Source: HyVt-105 sp049975425 (GTDB lineage Bacteria > Bacteroidota > Bacteroidia > Bacteroidales > VadinHA17). From it: a DNA stretch of 64,000 nucleotides. Numbering within the stretch: the first letter of the stretch is position 1; every line of letters begins with the position of its first letter. Shown here piece after piece: positions 34,916 through 42,871 of this stretch. A program made the position numbers and the translations under genes. The DNA is taken from NCBI GenBank assembly GCA_049975425.1, contig JBNGDI010000001.1:150007-214006 (forward strand). The letters are read 5' to 3'. The notes under the pieces were generated by a model that worked only from the letters and a program-made list of their open reading frames with translations, did not search any database and was not told the DNA's origin.

Positions 34916-36625
34916 ATGAAAAAAATTAACTATTTAACAATCCTTCTGTTGGCGCTTTTTGCCCTCAGCAGTTGCGGAGGCATAAACAAGATGAAAAAAG
35001 AGGCTTCAAGCGTCAATTATGAGGTTACCCCCGAAATACTTGAAACACACGGAGGGGAAGTAGCCTTTACTGTCAAGGGTGTTTTCCCTGAAAAGTATTT
35101 CAGCAAGAAAGCGCTTGTGGAAGCAACCCCCGTTCTGGTCTATGAGAACGGTGAAACGGCTTTCAGTTCCGTTACACTGCAGGGAGAAAAAATCCAGGCC
35201 AACAACAAAGAAATTGCCTATGTGGAAGGGGGCAGTTTTACCCATTCCGACAAAGTAGCCTACAATGAAGATATGAAAAAGTCGGAACTGATCCTTCGTG
35301 TTACAGCTTCTCAGGGTTCCAAATCGGTTGATTTTGATCCTGTCAAGCTGGCAGATGGAGTCATAGCTACTTCTACTCTGGTTCAAAAGGAGCCAAAGCC
35401 GGTGCTGGTTGGCGACAAGTTCCAGCGGATCATTCCCGATGAGAAAACTGCTGCCATTATGTTCCTGATTAACCGGGCCGACCTCAGAAATAGCGAGCTC
35501 ACCAAGGAAGAGATCAAATTGCTTGAAGATTACATGAAAGAGGTTGCCGAGGCTGAAAATAAAGAATTCAAAGGAATCAATATCGATGCCTATGCATCAC
35601 CAGATGGTCCCTTTGATTTCAATGAAGACCTGGCCGAAAGAAGAAAGCAGGCAGCTAACAATTACCTGAAGCGTATCCTGAAACGGCATAATATTGAACT
35701 GGAAGATGCCAGTTTTGAATTGAAATCCACTGCTGAAGACTGGGAAGGATTCAAGAAGCTGATGGAAGCTTCCGATATCCCCGATAAGGACCTGATCCTG
35801 CGGGTACTTTCCATGTATTCCGACCCGGCTGTGCGGGAAAGGGAGATCAGGAACATGGCCGCTACCTTCGAAATTCTGAAGGATGATATCCTGCCTAAAC
35901 TGAGAAGGTCAGAGCTGGATGTTAATGTCAATGTTATCGGCTATTCCGATGAAGAAATTCTTGATTATATAGATTCACAGCCCGATCTGCTGGGTATGGA
36001 AGAAATTCTGTATGCCGCCAAACTGACGGAAGACCCTGCCAAAAAAGTGAAAATCTATCAGTATGCCGGTGAAAGATATCCGCAGTGCTTCCGGGCTTTC
36101 AACGGGGAAGGATGCTTCCAGCTGAAGATGGGGAACATTGATGAAGCAGAAGCCGCATTCAACAAGGCAAAAGCCCTGCAGGACAACGATGTGGTGAAGA
36201 ATAACCTGGGTTTTATAGCCCTGCTGAAAGGGGAAACGGAAAAGGCTGAGGAACTCTTCTCTGCTGTGGAAAAACCAACCTATGAAACACAATACGGGCT
36301 GGGAACCATAGCCATTATAAAAGGGAATTATAACGATGCCAAAAATTTCCTGAAAGACAAGCCTTCATATAATCTGGCCCTGGCTACCCTGCTGGATGGT
36401 GATGCCGCCGCCGCCAGGAATATCCTGGGGAATGTTGACAGTGACAATGCCTGGGTATATTACCTGAAGGCTGTCGCCGGTGCTCGTCTGGGTGATGAAG
36501 ATTACATGACCAACAACCTCAGGTCAGCTGTGGCACAGAATCCCCAACTGAAGGATTACGCCAAAACGGATATGGAATTCTACCGGTACTTTGAAAGCGA
36601 TACTTTCAAGTCTATCGTGGAATAA
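34916..36625 (+). CDS. Lipoprotein with OmpA-like domain and C-terminal TPRs
   Basis: The ATG at 34916 places a lipoprotein signal directly at the N-terminus: a basic start, LTILLLALFA, then the lipobox LSSC with Cys at residue 20. The 569-residue protein has a beta-rich N-terminal part (about 40-150), an OmpA-like segment around 215-275 (GINIDAYASPDG, then NEDLAERRKQAANNYLKRIL), a helical part, and TPR-like repeats to the end (EAEAAFNKAKALQDNDVV, LGTIAIIKGNYNDAKNFL). It is probably anchored in the outer membrane and may touch peptidoglycan. No partner is visible nearby, and a bidirectional terminator follows. Confidence 0.82.
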   Translation: MKKINYLTILLLALFALSSCGGINKMKKEASSVNYEVTPEILETHGGEVAFTVKGVFPEKYFSKKALVEATPVLVYENGETAFSSVTLQGEKIQANNKEIAYVEGGSFTHSDKVAYNEDMKKSELILRVTASQGSKSVDFDPVKLADGVIATSTLVQKEPKPVLVGDKFQRIIPDEKTAAIMFLINRADLRNSELTKEEIKLLEDYMKEVAEAENKEFKGINIDAYASPDGPFDFNEDLAERRKQAANNYLKRILKRHNIELEDASFELKSTAEDWEGFKKLMEASDIPDKDLILRVLSMYSDPAVREREIRNMAATFEILKDDILPKLRRSELDVNVNVIGYSDEEILDYIDSQPDLLGMEEILYAAKLTEDPAKKVKIYQYAGERYPQCFRAFNGEGCFQLKMGNIDEAEAAFNKAKALQDNDVVKNNLGFIALLKGETEKAEELFSAVEKPTYETQYGLGTIAIIKGNYNDAKNFLKDKPSYNLALATLLDGDAAAARNILGNVDSDNAWVYYLKAVAGARLGDEDYMTNNLRSAVAQNPQLKDYAKTDMEFYRYFESDTFKSIVE

Positions 36626-36645
36626 TCCCGTTTTTCATAATATAG

Positions 36646-36677
36646 AAAAAAGGCGGTCATTTCTGGCCGCCTTTTTT
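36646..36677. terminator. Bidirectional terminator between convergent genes
   Basis: AGGCGG pairs with CCGCCT and is flanked by A6 and T6, so it can stop both the lipoprotein transcript and the opposing SpoU methyltransferase transcript. It overlaps the last codons of the latter. Confidence 0.9.
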
Positions 36678-37211
36678 GTTACTTTTACTTGTCTTCAGAA
36701 AATAATCCCAGAGAACAATACCTGCACTGACCGCCACATTGAATGAATGTTTGGTGCCAAACTGCGGTATCTCCAGGCATTCGTGGCTCAGATTGATAAC
36801 TGCCTGACTTACCCCTTTTACCTCGTGCCCAAATATTAGGGCATACTTTTTACCGAAAACAAAATGGTATTTTTCCAGTGAAACAGATCCCTGCACCTGT
36901 TCCAGGGAAATAATATGATATCCCTCTTCTTTCAGTTGTTCAATCAGAGGAGGGGTTTCTCTGCGATATTCCCATATTACCGATTCCGTCGCCCCCAGGG
37001 CGGTTTTCTGTATTTCACGGTGGGGCGGGCAGGCCGTTATGCCGCACAGGTATATTTTCTCAACCAGAAAAGCGTCGGCGGTGCGGAAAATGCTCCCAAC
37101 ATTATTCAGGCTGCGGAGATGATCAAGCACCAGAAGCACAGGTATTTTCCCGGCTTTTCTGAATTCTTCCACACTTTTCCGGTTCAACTCTTCATTCCTT
37201 AGCTTTTGCAT
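36657..37211 (-). CDS. SpoU-family RNA 2'-O-methyltransferase
   Basis: A SPOUT-fold methyltransferase that modifies tRNA or rRNA ribose. I start at the ATG whose complement is 37209-37211 (MQKLRNEEL), giving 184 residues; the longer frame adds a Cys/aromatic stretch untypical of the family. Motif 1 is LRSLNNVGSIFRTADA with the catalytic Arg, motif 2 YALIFGHEVKGVS, and motif 3 IPQFGTKHSFNVAVSAGIVLWD. Length fits the short tRNA/rRNA branch, but the target base is unknown. It is divergent from sucC over 105 bp. Confidence 0.9.
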   Translation of the reverse strand: MQKLRNEELNRKSVEEFRKAGKIPVLLVLDHLRSLNNVGSIFRTADAFLVEKIYLCGITACPPHREIQKTALGATESVIWEYRRETPPLIEQLKEEGYHIISLEQVQGSVSLEKYHFVFGKKYALIFGHEVKGVSQAVINLSHECLEIPQFGTKHSFNVAVSAGIVLWDYFLKTSKSNKKGGQK

Positions 37212-37316
37212 GCTTGTAGTAGGTTCGGATGGTAAATCTGACGTAAAGGTAGGGCAACTTTGAAAAAAATAATAATTTAGTTCCCTGAATGAAAAGCAAC
37301 ATGTAAAACTTCTCCG

Positions 37317-38507
37317 ATGAACATACACGAATATCAGGGGAAATCTATTCTGAAAACCTGCCGGGTACCTGTTCCCGAAGGTTTGGTGGTGGATACCCCC
37401 GAAGACGCCATGAAAGTGGCTGTAGAAATACAGAAAAAAACCGGAGCCGGTTCATGGGCAGTAAAAGCCCAGATACATGCCGGAGGTAGAGGAAAAGGAG
37501 GGGGGGTGAAAATTGCCCGTTCACCGGAAGAAGTGAAGGATCATGCAAAAAGTATTCTGGGCATGCAACTGGTTACCCACCAGACAGGCCCGGAAGGAAA
37601 AACCGTACATAAGGTGCTGGTTGAACAGGGTATCTATTACAAGGGTCCGGGGGAACTGAAGGAATTCTATATGAGTGTGCTCCTGAACAGGCAAACCGGC
37701 CGGAATATGATTCTTTATTCTACGGAAGGAGGGATGGATATTGAAGCGGTGGCGGAAAAAACCCCGCACCTGATCTTTCGTGAAGAAATCCATCCCGGCG
37801 TGGGAATTCAACCCTATCAGGCAAGGAGGGTGGCTTTTAACCTGGGACTTTCCGGACAGGCCTTCAAACAGATGACACGGTTTGTTCCCGCCCTTTACAG
37901 GGCCTATGAGGAAGCCGATGCATCGCTTATCGAAATCAATCCGGTGATCAAAACGACCGACGATTTGATTTATGCCGCCGACGCAAAAGTCAATCTTGAT
38001 GACAATGCCCTTTTTCGGCACCCCGACTATGCCGGCATGCGCGATTTGACGGAAGAAGATCCTGCGGAGGTGGAGGCTGGTAGTTACGGGCTTAATTTTG
38101 TCAAACTCGATGGAAATGTGGGATGTATGGTTAATGGTGCCGGCCTGGCTATGGCCACCATGGATATAATCAAGCTCTCCGGGGGAGACCCTGCCAATTT
38201 TCTGGATGTGGGCGGTACAGCCAGCGCCCGGACCGTGGAGGCAGGATTCAGGATTATTCTCAGGGATCCACGGGTGAAGGCTATCCTGATCAATATTTTC
38301 GGCGGGATTGTCCGATGTGACCGCGTTGCACAGGGAGTGGTGGATGCTTACCGGAGTATTGGTAATATTCCTGTTCCGGTTATCGTCAGATTGCAGGGAA
38401 CCAATGCCGCCGAGGCAAAGACACTCCTCGACAGCTCGGGGCTTAAAGTCCTGTCAGCCGTCAGCTTTCAGGAGGCGGCCGAACTGGTTAAATCTGCCGT
38501 GCAATAA
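37317..38507 (+). CDS. sucC: Succinate-CoA ligase beta subunit
   Basis: Beta subunit of the ADP- or GDP-forming succinyl-CoA synthetase of the TCA cycle. The 396-residue protein begins MNIHEYQGKSIL, has the ATP-grasp region (WAVKAQIHAGGRGKGGGV), and the CoA-ligase domain with NGAGLAMATMD, DVGGTA and NIFGGIVRCD. The catalytic phospho-His is carried by the alpha subunit SucD, which is not next to it: the gene that follows is on the other strand. sucD must lie elsewhere in the genome, or a different alpha subunit serves. Confidence 0.96.
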   Translation: MNIHEYQGKSILKTCRVPVPEGLVVDTPEDAMKVAVEIQKKTGAGSWAVKAQIHAGGRGKGGGVKIARSPEEVKDHAKSILGMQLVTHQTGPEGKTVHKVLVEQGIYYKGPGELKEFYMSVLLNRQTGRNMILYSTEGGMDIEAVAEKTPHLIFREEIHPGVGIQPYQARRVAFNLGLSGQAFKQMTRFVPALYRAYEEADASLIEINPVIKTTDDLIYAADAKVNLDDNALFRHPDYAGMRDLTEEDPAEVEAGSYGLNFVKLDGNVGCMVNGAGLAMATMDIIKLSGGDPANFLDVGGTASARTVEAGFRIILRDPRVKAILINIFGGIVRCDRVAQGVVDAYRSIGNIPVPVIVRLQGTNAAEAKTLLDSSGLKVLSAVSFQEAAELVKSAVQ

Positions 38508-38523
38508 ATAGATTTGCTGCCTT

Positions 38524-39042
38524 TTACTCCTGCCCCGTTGTATCCTTTTTTCGGTGAGACCCGTCACAGTATGGCAGGTTTTGAGATAAACCGCAACGAC
38601 ACAGGGCGGTGGTTTGTGTGTGGCTGATCTCCAATCCTGTATCCGTGATCAGGGTGTACGGGCCCTCAATCAAAACGGGCCCATTTTTAATGATCCGGAT
38701 CTTTGCTTTAATTTCTGCCGAATCATTTTTTTGAGGCTTTCCGCTTTCCCTTGCTTTCGCTTCGGCCCCCCATCTGTTTTTGATGTGATTGGTTTCTGAA
38801 GAACCCACTTCCGCATTCTTGCTTTCATCGTTCCATTTCCAGGTCAGAGCGTCAGTGGGGCATCGGTTGACAACCTCAATAATCTTTTTGGTGGGGGCTC
38901 CCTGCATATTCACCCAGGGACGTTTCCGTGGGTTGAAAACTTCCAGCAGTCGGGAATAGCAAATGGCTGAATGAATACAGGATGATGGTTTCCAGTATAC
39001 AGTGATTTCCCCGTTGGTATATTGCCTCTCAACCTGTTTCAT
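38524..39042 (-). CDS. Fe-S protein: divergent 4Fe-4S (Fer4_19) domain joined to CDGSH domain
   Basis: A 172-residue protein with two cluster domains. The first (about 10-70) has C22 and C28 in SSCIHSAIC and C61 in NRCPTDAL, as in the single-cluster ferredoxin-like Fer4_19 family. A charged linker (about 72-112) leads to a CDGSH domain with C148, C150, C159 and H163 (CRCGLSQNLPYCDGSH), which binds a 2Fe-2S cluster through three Cys and one His. The likely role is electron transfer or cluster handling in the cytoplasm. The genes on either side give no clear clue. Confidence 0.88.
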   Translation of the reverse strand: MKQVERQYTNGEITVYWKPSSCIHSAICYSRLLEVFNPRKRPWVNMQGAPTKKIIEVVNRCPTDALTWKWNDESKNAEVGSSETNHIKNRWGAEAKARESGKPQKNDSAEIKAKIRIIKNGPVLIEGPYTLITDTGLEISHTQTTALCRCGLSQNLPYCDGSHRKKDTTGQE

Positions 39043-39120
39043 ACCTGTAACTGAACGGTCTTACCCAACCGTTTCATACTATGAACATATTGCCGGAAGA
39101 ATGGTTCCCTGTGACGGGGA

Positions 39121-39615
39121 TTATTTTCTTACAACAAGGCAACCCGCCATCATGTCATGCAGGGCCTGCTTCTTTTCTGTTAAGCCCGCGAGAATATACC
39201 CAATCATGAAGATCATGCCCGAAATGATTTTTCCAAAATAACGGCCGGTAGCTCTTCCGAAAGAAATCCTTTGCCCTTTCATGTCGGTAACCTTTAACCC
39301 CAGAGCCATTTTTCCCAGCGTGCCCTGGTTTTTCGACGCTTCCATCAGGGCAAAATACAGCCAGCCCAGCAGAATGGTTATGATGACCAGCATAAATACC
39401 GCACCCAGGATTCCGGCAATGCCGAAAACCGTTTTTTCATTGAACGAATTGGAATCGGCAATGGTAAAGGCACTGAAAATAATGGCCTCGATGAAGGGAA
39501 TGGAAATAATGAATCCGACAATTTCCAGCAGGAGATAATCAATCAGATATGCTACGAAACGAAGCCAGAATCCGGCGTATCTTACCCGTACAGGTTTTTC
39601 CTCGATCACTTCCAT
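39121..39615 (-). CDS. RDD family membrane protein
   Basis: A 164-residue inner-membrane protein of unknown transport role. The conserved Arg and Asp are in the first segment (YAGFWLRFVAYLIDYLLLEIVGF), the mark of the RDD family, with two more hydrophobic stretches (VFMLVIITILLGWLYF and YFGKIISGMIFMIGYILAG). The typical LGKMALGLKVTDMKG loop is present between them. It lies 77 bp from the Fe-S gene and 56 bp from the next minus-strand orphan. Confidence 0.87.
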   Translation of the reverse strand: MEVIEEKPVRVRYAGFWLRFVAYLIDYLLLEIVGFIISIPFIEAIIFSAFTIADSNSFNEKTVFGIAGILGAVFMLVIITILLGWLYFALMEASKNQGTLGKMALGLKVTDMKGQRISFGRATGRYFGKIISGMIFMIGYILAGLTEKKQALHDMMAGCLVVRK

Positions 39616-39671
39616 GTTGTTTTTCTTTAAGATGAACCTGTTAATTTAGCAAATTTTCTCTGAAATAACTA

Positions 39672-40172
39672 TCAGTTAATACCGGAAAACCAATTTCCTT
39701 TCAGCATTTTTTTCAGGTTCTTTTCAAACTCAGGAATAGTGAGCAAGGGATCAAAGGATGGATTGAACACATAACGACCGGTCGGTTGATGGTAATATCC
39801 CTTTATAAAATGCGGGGGCAGCGTATAAACGGGTTCTCCGTCATCATTCAGAGTAGGTGGACAAGCTGTCATAACTTCTGAAAAATGGTAAGAAGTTCCC
39901 TGCAAACGTCTGGAAAAATCATCAATCAGATTCTTTCCAATACATATTACCAGGGTGAATGTTCCATATGACCTGCGAAGAATTGTGAAATACCTGATCT
40001 GTACAAGATCGCCGGGACTGACCTGATCACAGGAATAATTCAGGTGGTTAACAAACCGGAACCCCACTGATACGATCCTGGCCGCCAGTTCTTCTGTGGA
40101 TGTATTGTGCAGGAATACGTGTACCCGTTCATCATTTCCAATAAATGCCTGAAAATCCAATGCCCCCAACAT
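39672..40172 (-). CDS. Conserved protein of unknown function
   Basis: Not recognised. The 166 residues have no signal peptide or membrane helix. The N-terminal half alternates beta strands and polar loops (VHVFLHNTSTEELAARIVSV, RYFTILRRSYGTFTLVICIG), followed by FSEVMTACPPTL and LPPHFIKGYY, and a C-terminal helical tail. Cys residues are at about 48, 77 and 104, too spread for an obvious metal site. Codon use looks like that of its neighbours, so I take it as a real gene. Confidence 0.55.
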   Translation of the reverse strand: MLGALDFQAFIGNDERVHVFLHNTSTEELAARIVSVGFRFVNHLNYSCDQVSPGDLVQIRYFTILRRSYGTFTLVICIGKNLIDDFSRRLQGTSYHFSEVMTACPPTLNDDGEPVYTLPPHFIKGYYHQPTGRYVFNPSFDPLLTIPEFEKNLKKMLKGNWFSGIN

Positions 40173-40260
40173 GTTTTTTTATATAACTCTTCTGTGGTAT
40201 ACGTACGGGCTGAAATATAGGTTTTGCTTTTAACTGATTTTCTTCTTGTTGAATCACACA

Positions 40261-40288
40261 AGAAAAGTGTTCCGGAACCGGAACACTT
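40261..40288 (-). terminator. Terminator after the coiled-coil lipoprotein
   Basis: A perfect 11-bp dyad (AAGTGTTCCGG and its complement, 2-base centre) lies 24 nt downstream of the lipoprotein stop on the minus strand and is followed there by TTTTCTT. Confidence 0.75.
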
Positions 40289-40311
40289 GAATTGATGGTA
40301 TGGAATACGTT

Positions 40312-40743
40312 TTATTCCAGGTTTTCCTCAAAAAATGCTTTAATTCCTTCTTCCAGTTCCGCAAGATCGTGACTGAGCTCTTCCTTGAAACTTTCAAAAT
40401 CTTCCACTGCACCTTCTTCCAGTTGCTGTAACTTTTCCTGAAGTTTCTCCTTTTTTTCTTTCAGGTCCTGCTGCAATTCCAGCTTTTCTTCACTTAGTTT
40501 GGCTTCTTCCGTTTCCATCCTTGCTTCCAGGGTTTTCATCCTGTCATCCAGATCAGCCATGGCATCATGAATTTTTTGCTTTACACTGTCATATTCTGCC
40601 TGAAGAGCTTCATTGGCTTCAGTCTTTACATCTTCCCATCCGTTTTCCTTCTGTTTGCTTCCCTGTTTGCAGGAAAACTGGACCATACTGATTAATGCAA
40701 TCAATAACCATCCCGTAAGTTTGCTTTTGTTCATTTTCATCAT
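40312..40743 (-). CDS. Small exported coiled-coil protein, probable lipoprotein
   Basis: From the ATG complementary to 40741-40743 it has 143 residues (the next ATG is one codon later). A hydrophobic segment (LTGWLLIALISMVQFSC) ends in Cys 25, which may be lipidated, although QFSC is an imperfect lipobox. The mature part is strongly charged and helical with a heptad-like pattern (KTLEARMETEEAKLSEEKLE, then repeated LQQDLKEKKEKLQEKLQQ) and a net acidic C-terminus. It is probably a periplasmic coiled coil. Function is unknown. It is divergent from the methyltransferase gene over 162 bp. Confidence 0.7.
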   Translation of the reverse strand: MMKMNKSKLTGWLLIALISMVQFSCKQGSKQKENGWEDVKTEANEALQAEYDSVKQKIHDAMADLDDRMKTLEARMETEEAKLSEEKLELQQDLKEKKEKLQEKLQQLEEGAVEDFESFKEELSHDLAELEEGIKAFFEENLE

Positions 40744-40877
40744 AATGGTGTTTTTGAAATTTGTCAATAAATATAACAAAAAATATAACAAATTCAAAAT
40801 CAGGGGAACACAGTGCGGTGGCCTGCATCCGTTTATGGCTTCTGCGGGAATAAACGAACGTATGTTCAATTCTTTAT

Positions 40878-40885
40878 TAAATTTG
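40878..40885 (+). promoter_or_regulatory. -7 promoter box before the methyltransferase gene
   Basis: TAAATTTG, an exact TAnnTTTG match, 20 nt before the ATG at 40906. It rules out a longer reading that starts upstream. Confidence 0.6.
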
Positions 40886-40905
40886 TATATCAGGTTATCG
40901 GGGAA

Positions 40906-41595
40906 ATGGTATATATAAAAAAATCAGTGAATGTATTCCTCCATAAAGCAGTAGCTGAGAGATATGATCAATACTATCTTTCCGAATCAGGGAAAACTAT
41001 TGACAGGTACGAAAAAGAGCTTTTCAGGCAACGGCTGGAGAATATTCCCCGGGTTCCCATGCTTGAACTGGGTTGCGGGACCGGCCACTGGACCCGTTTT
41101 TTTGCAGATTGTGGTTTTCAGGTAACGGCGGTTGATAACTCGGAGCCCATGATGGCCATTGCAAAAAAGAAGAACATCCGAAATACTTCCTTTATGCAGG
41201 CCGATGTACGTCAGCTTCCGTTTGCCGGTCATAGTTTTCATGTGGTGACGGCTGTTACCCTCCTTGAGTTCGTATCTGAAACAGAGAAAGTGATGGAAGA
41301 AATTGACCGTGTTTTGGTGCCCGGCGGATGGCTTTTGCTGGGATGCCTGAATGCTTTATCCGAACTGGCGGAAAAAAAAGATGCAGATGAGGTGTTCCGG
41401 TATGCCCGTTTTTTTTCACCCGAAGACCTGAAAAAGCTTCTTAACAGGTTTGGTGATCCCCTTATTGAAGGGTGTGTCCATTTTTCGGAGAATTTTGAAT
41501 TACTGGACCACACTCCTGCTCAGGATGCCGTTCATCCTGCATTTCTGGTAGCTACCGTAAAGAAAACAACCAAACTCAAAGACGATGAACATTAG
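40906..41595 (+). CDS. Class I SAM-dependent methyltransferase
   Basis: A 229-residue protein starting at MVYIKKSVNVFLH. Motif I is MLELGCGTGHW (residues about 52-62), the strand 2 acid is in VTAVDNSEPMM, then QADVRQLPFAGHSFHVVTAV as motifs II-III and PGGWLLLGCL. This is the methyltransferase 11/25 type, and the substrate is unknown. Its end overlaps the next gene by 11 bp, and that gene is followed by a metallo-hydrolase, so the three may be a functional set. Confidence 0.85.
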   Translation: MVYIKKSVNVFLHKAVAERYDQYYLSESGKTIDRYEKELFRQRLENIPRVPMLELGCGTGHWTRFFADCGFQVTAVDNSEPMMAIAKKKNIRNTSFMQADVRQLPFAGHSFHVVTAVTLLEFVSETEKVMEEIDRVLVPGGWLLLGCLNALSELAEKKDADEVFRYARFFSPEDLKKLLNRFGDPLIEGCVHFSENFELLDHTPAQDAVHPAFLVATVKKTTKLKDDEH

Positions 41596-41836
41596 TCTGG
41601 AAATAAGCTACTATCCTCTGACAGAACAGTACAGTACCCCGATCAAGGGGTTCATCGATGGCCTTGGTTCGGATCACAGGATATCTGTTCAACCGGGTCC
41701 GATGAGCACCCTGATTAGCGGAGACTATGATGTGGTGATGGAGGACCTGGTGCATCAACTCAAACCTTTATTGGAAAAGTACCCTTCGGTATTTACCATG
41801 AAACTTTCAAATGCATGTAAAATATCCGGTGAATAA
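41585..41836 (+). CDS. YkoF/thiamine-binding-like small protein
   Basis: An 83-residue protein starting inside the methyltransferase end (11-bp overlap). The stretch MNISLEISYYPLTEQY and later SVQPGPMSTLISGDYDVVMEDL resemble one ferredoxin-like repeat of the YkoF/MTH1187 thiamine-binding fold, where such proteins bind thiamine or hydroxymethylpyrimidine. No transporter gene accompanies it, so the ligand is a guess. It is followed by 73 bp and the metallo-hydrolase. Confidence 0.65.
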   Translation: MNISLEISYYPLTEQYSTPIKGFIDGLGSDHRISVQPGPMSTLISGDYDVVMEDLVHQLKPLLEKYPSVFTMKLSNACKISGE

Positions 41837-41909
41837 TCTTTTTTCATCTTTCTATGAAAAAAGCATTGAAAAGCTGAGGGGGTGAGGAGAATTGTAAAAA
41901 TTGTGGAAA

Positions 41910-42707
41910 ATGAATCGTACAAACCAACTGACCGTATCGGTCCTTACAGATAATGTTGCCGGGAATACATACCTGTCTGAACATGGATTATCCTACCTTA
42001 TTGAATTTAATGGGAAAAAGCTGCTTTTTGATACCGGGCAGAGCGATGTGTTCCTGCGGAATGCTTCGTTAATGGGGCTTTCCCTTCACAACCGGGCCCT
42101 GATTATCCTGAGCCACGGGCATTTTGATCATGGCAACGGATTGTCTTTTCTGGAAGGGGGTCGATTACTGTGTCATCCCGGCTGTTTTGTAAAACGTTAC
42201 CGGGCTTCGGATATGAGCTATATCGGACTGGAGAACAGCCGGAATGAGTTGCAGAAAAAATTTGACCTGATCACTTCTGCCGTTCCGTTTTCTGTTGGTG
42301 AACGAATCGTTTTTCTTGGGGAGGTGCCCCGGAATACGGCATTTGAATCGAAAAACACTTCTTTTGTTTTCGAACGCGGAGAGCCTGATTTTGTGATGGA
42401 TGACAGCGGGATTGCCCTGTTGCTTGAAGACGGACTGTTTGTTATTACCGGATGCGGACATGCCGGGGTGGTGAATACACTGGAACATGCCCGGAAAGTG
42501 ACCGGAGAGAAACGCCTGTACGGGATCATGGGAGGGTTTCATTTGAAACGGGTTGACCGGCAAACGGTTGAAACCATTGAATACCTTAAAACGAACGGAT
42601 TGAAACATGTGCTGCCTTCCCACTGTACTGCCCATCCGGCCCTGGAAGCTTTTCACAAACAGTTTGGAGGGCATACGGTGAGAACAGGGGATGTGTACAG
42701 GTTTTAA
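41910..42707 (+). CDS. Metallo-beta-lactamase fold hydrolase (COG1237-like)
   Basis: I use the ATG at 41910 rather than a TTG three codons earlier, giving 265 residues. The metal-binding HxHxDH is HGHFDH at residues 69-74, and ITGCGHAGVVN provides the next His ligand. LLFDTGQSDVF precedes it, and MGGFHL plus LPSHCTA complete the site. The GHAG/HCT spacing is like COG1237, a branch that includes a dihydropterin ribofuranosyl-aminobenzene phosphate synthase in archaea. I would not assign that reaction here. Confidence 0.82.
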   Translation: MNRTNQLTVSVLTDNVAGNTYLSEHGLSYLIEFNGKKLLFDTGQSDVFLRNASLMGLSLHNRALIILSHGHFDHGNGLSFLEGGRLLCHPGCFVKRYRASDMSYIGLENSRNELQKKFDLITSAVPFSVGERIVFLGEVPRNTAFESKNTSFVFERGEPDFVMDDSGIALLLEDGLFVITGCGHAGVVNTLEHARKVTGEKRLYGIMGGFHLKRVDRQTVETIEYLKTNGLKHVLPSHCTAHPALEAFHKQFGGHTVRTGDVYRF

Positions 42708-42727
42708 GTAATAATCATGTGCAGAAA

Positions 42728-42765
42728 AAAAACGACAGGTTGGCGATGGCAAACCGGTCGTTTTT
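42728..42765. terminator. Bidirectional terminator between the MBL gene and tRNA-Pro
   Basis: AAAAACGAC pairs with GTCGTTTTT, extended inward by GGTT/AACC past one mismatch. A-rich and T-rich flanks serve the plus-strand hydrolase and the minus-strand tRNA alike. Confidence 0.8.
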
Positions 42766-42770
42766 ATTAG

Positions 42771-42844
42771 TCGGGGTGAGTGGACTCGAACCACCGGCCT
42801 CTACGTCCCGAACGTAGCGCGCTAACCAACTGCGCCACACCCCG
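42771..42844 (-). tRNA. tRNA-Pro (anticodon CGG)
   Basis: Read on the minus strand: acceptor CGGGGTG/CACCCCG fully paired with discriminator A, D-stem GCGC/GCGC, anticodon stem CTACG/CGTAG with loop TTCGGGA (anticodon CGG), T-loop TTCGAGT. Length 74 nt. The CCA end is not encoded. It lies 27 bp downstream of rfaE1 on the same strand and is followed by a terminator. Confidence 0.95.
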
Positions 42845-42871
42845 CCCTGATGCTTTTATGGGGAGGCAAAA

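Noticed and set aside
36657..37328. Longer start for the SpoU methyltransferase
   Set aside because: The extra 39 residues are Cys/Phe-rich, unlike the family, and overlap the sucC start region.
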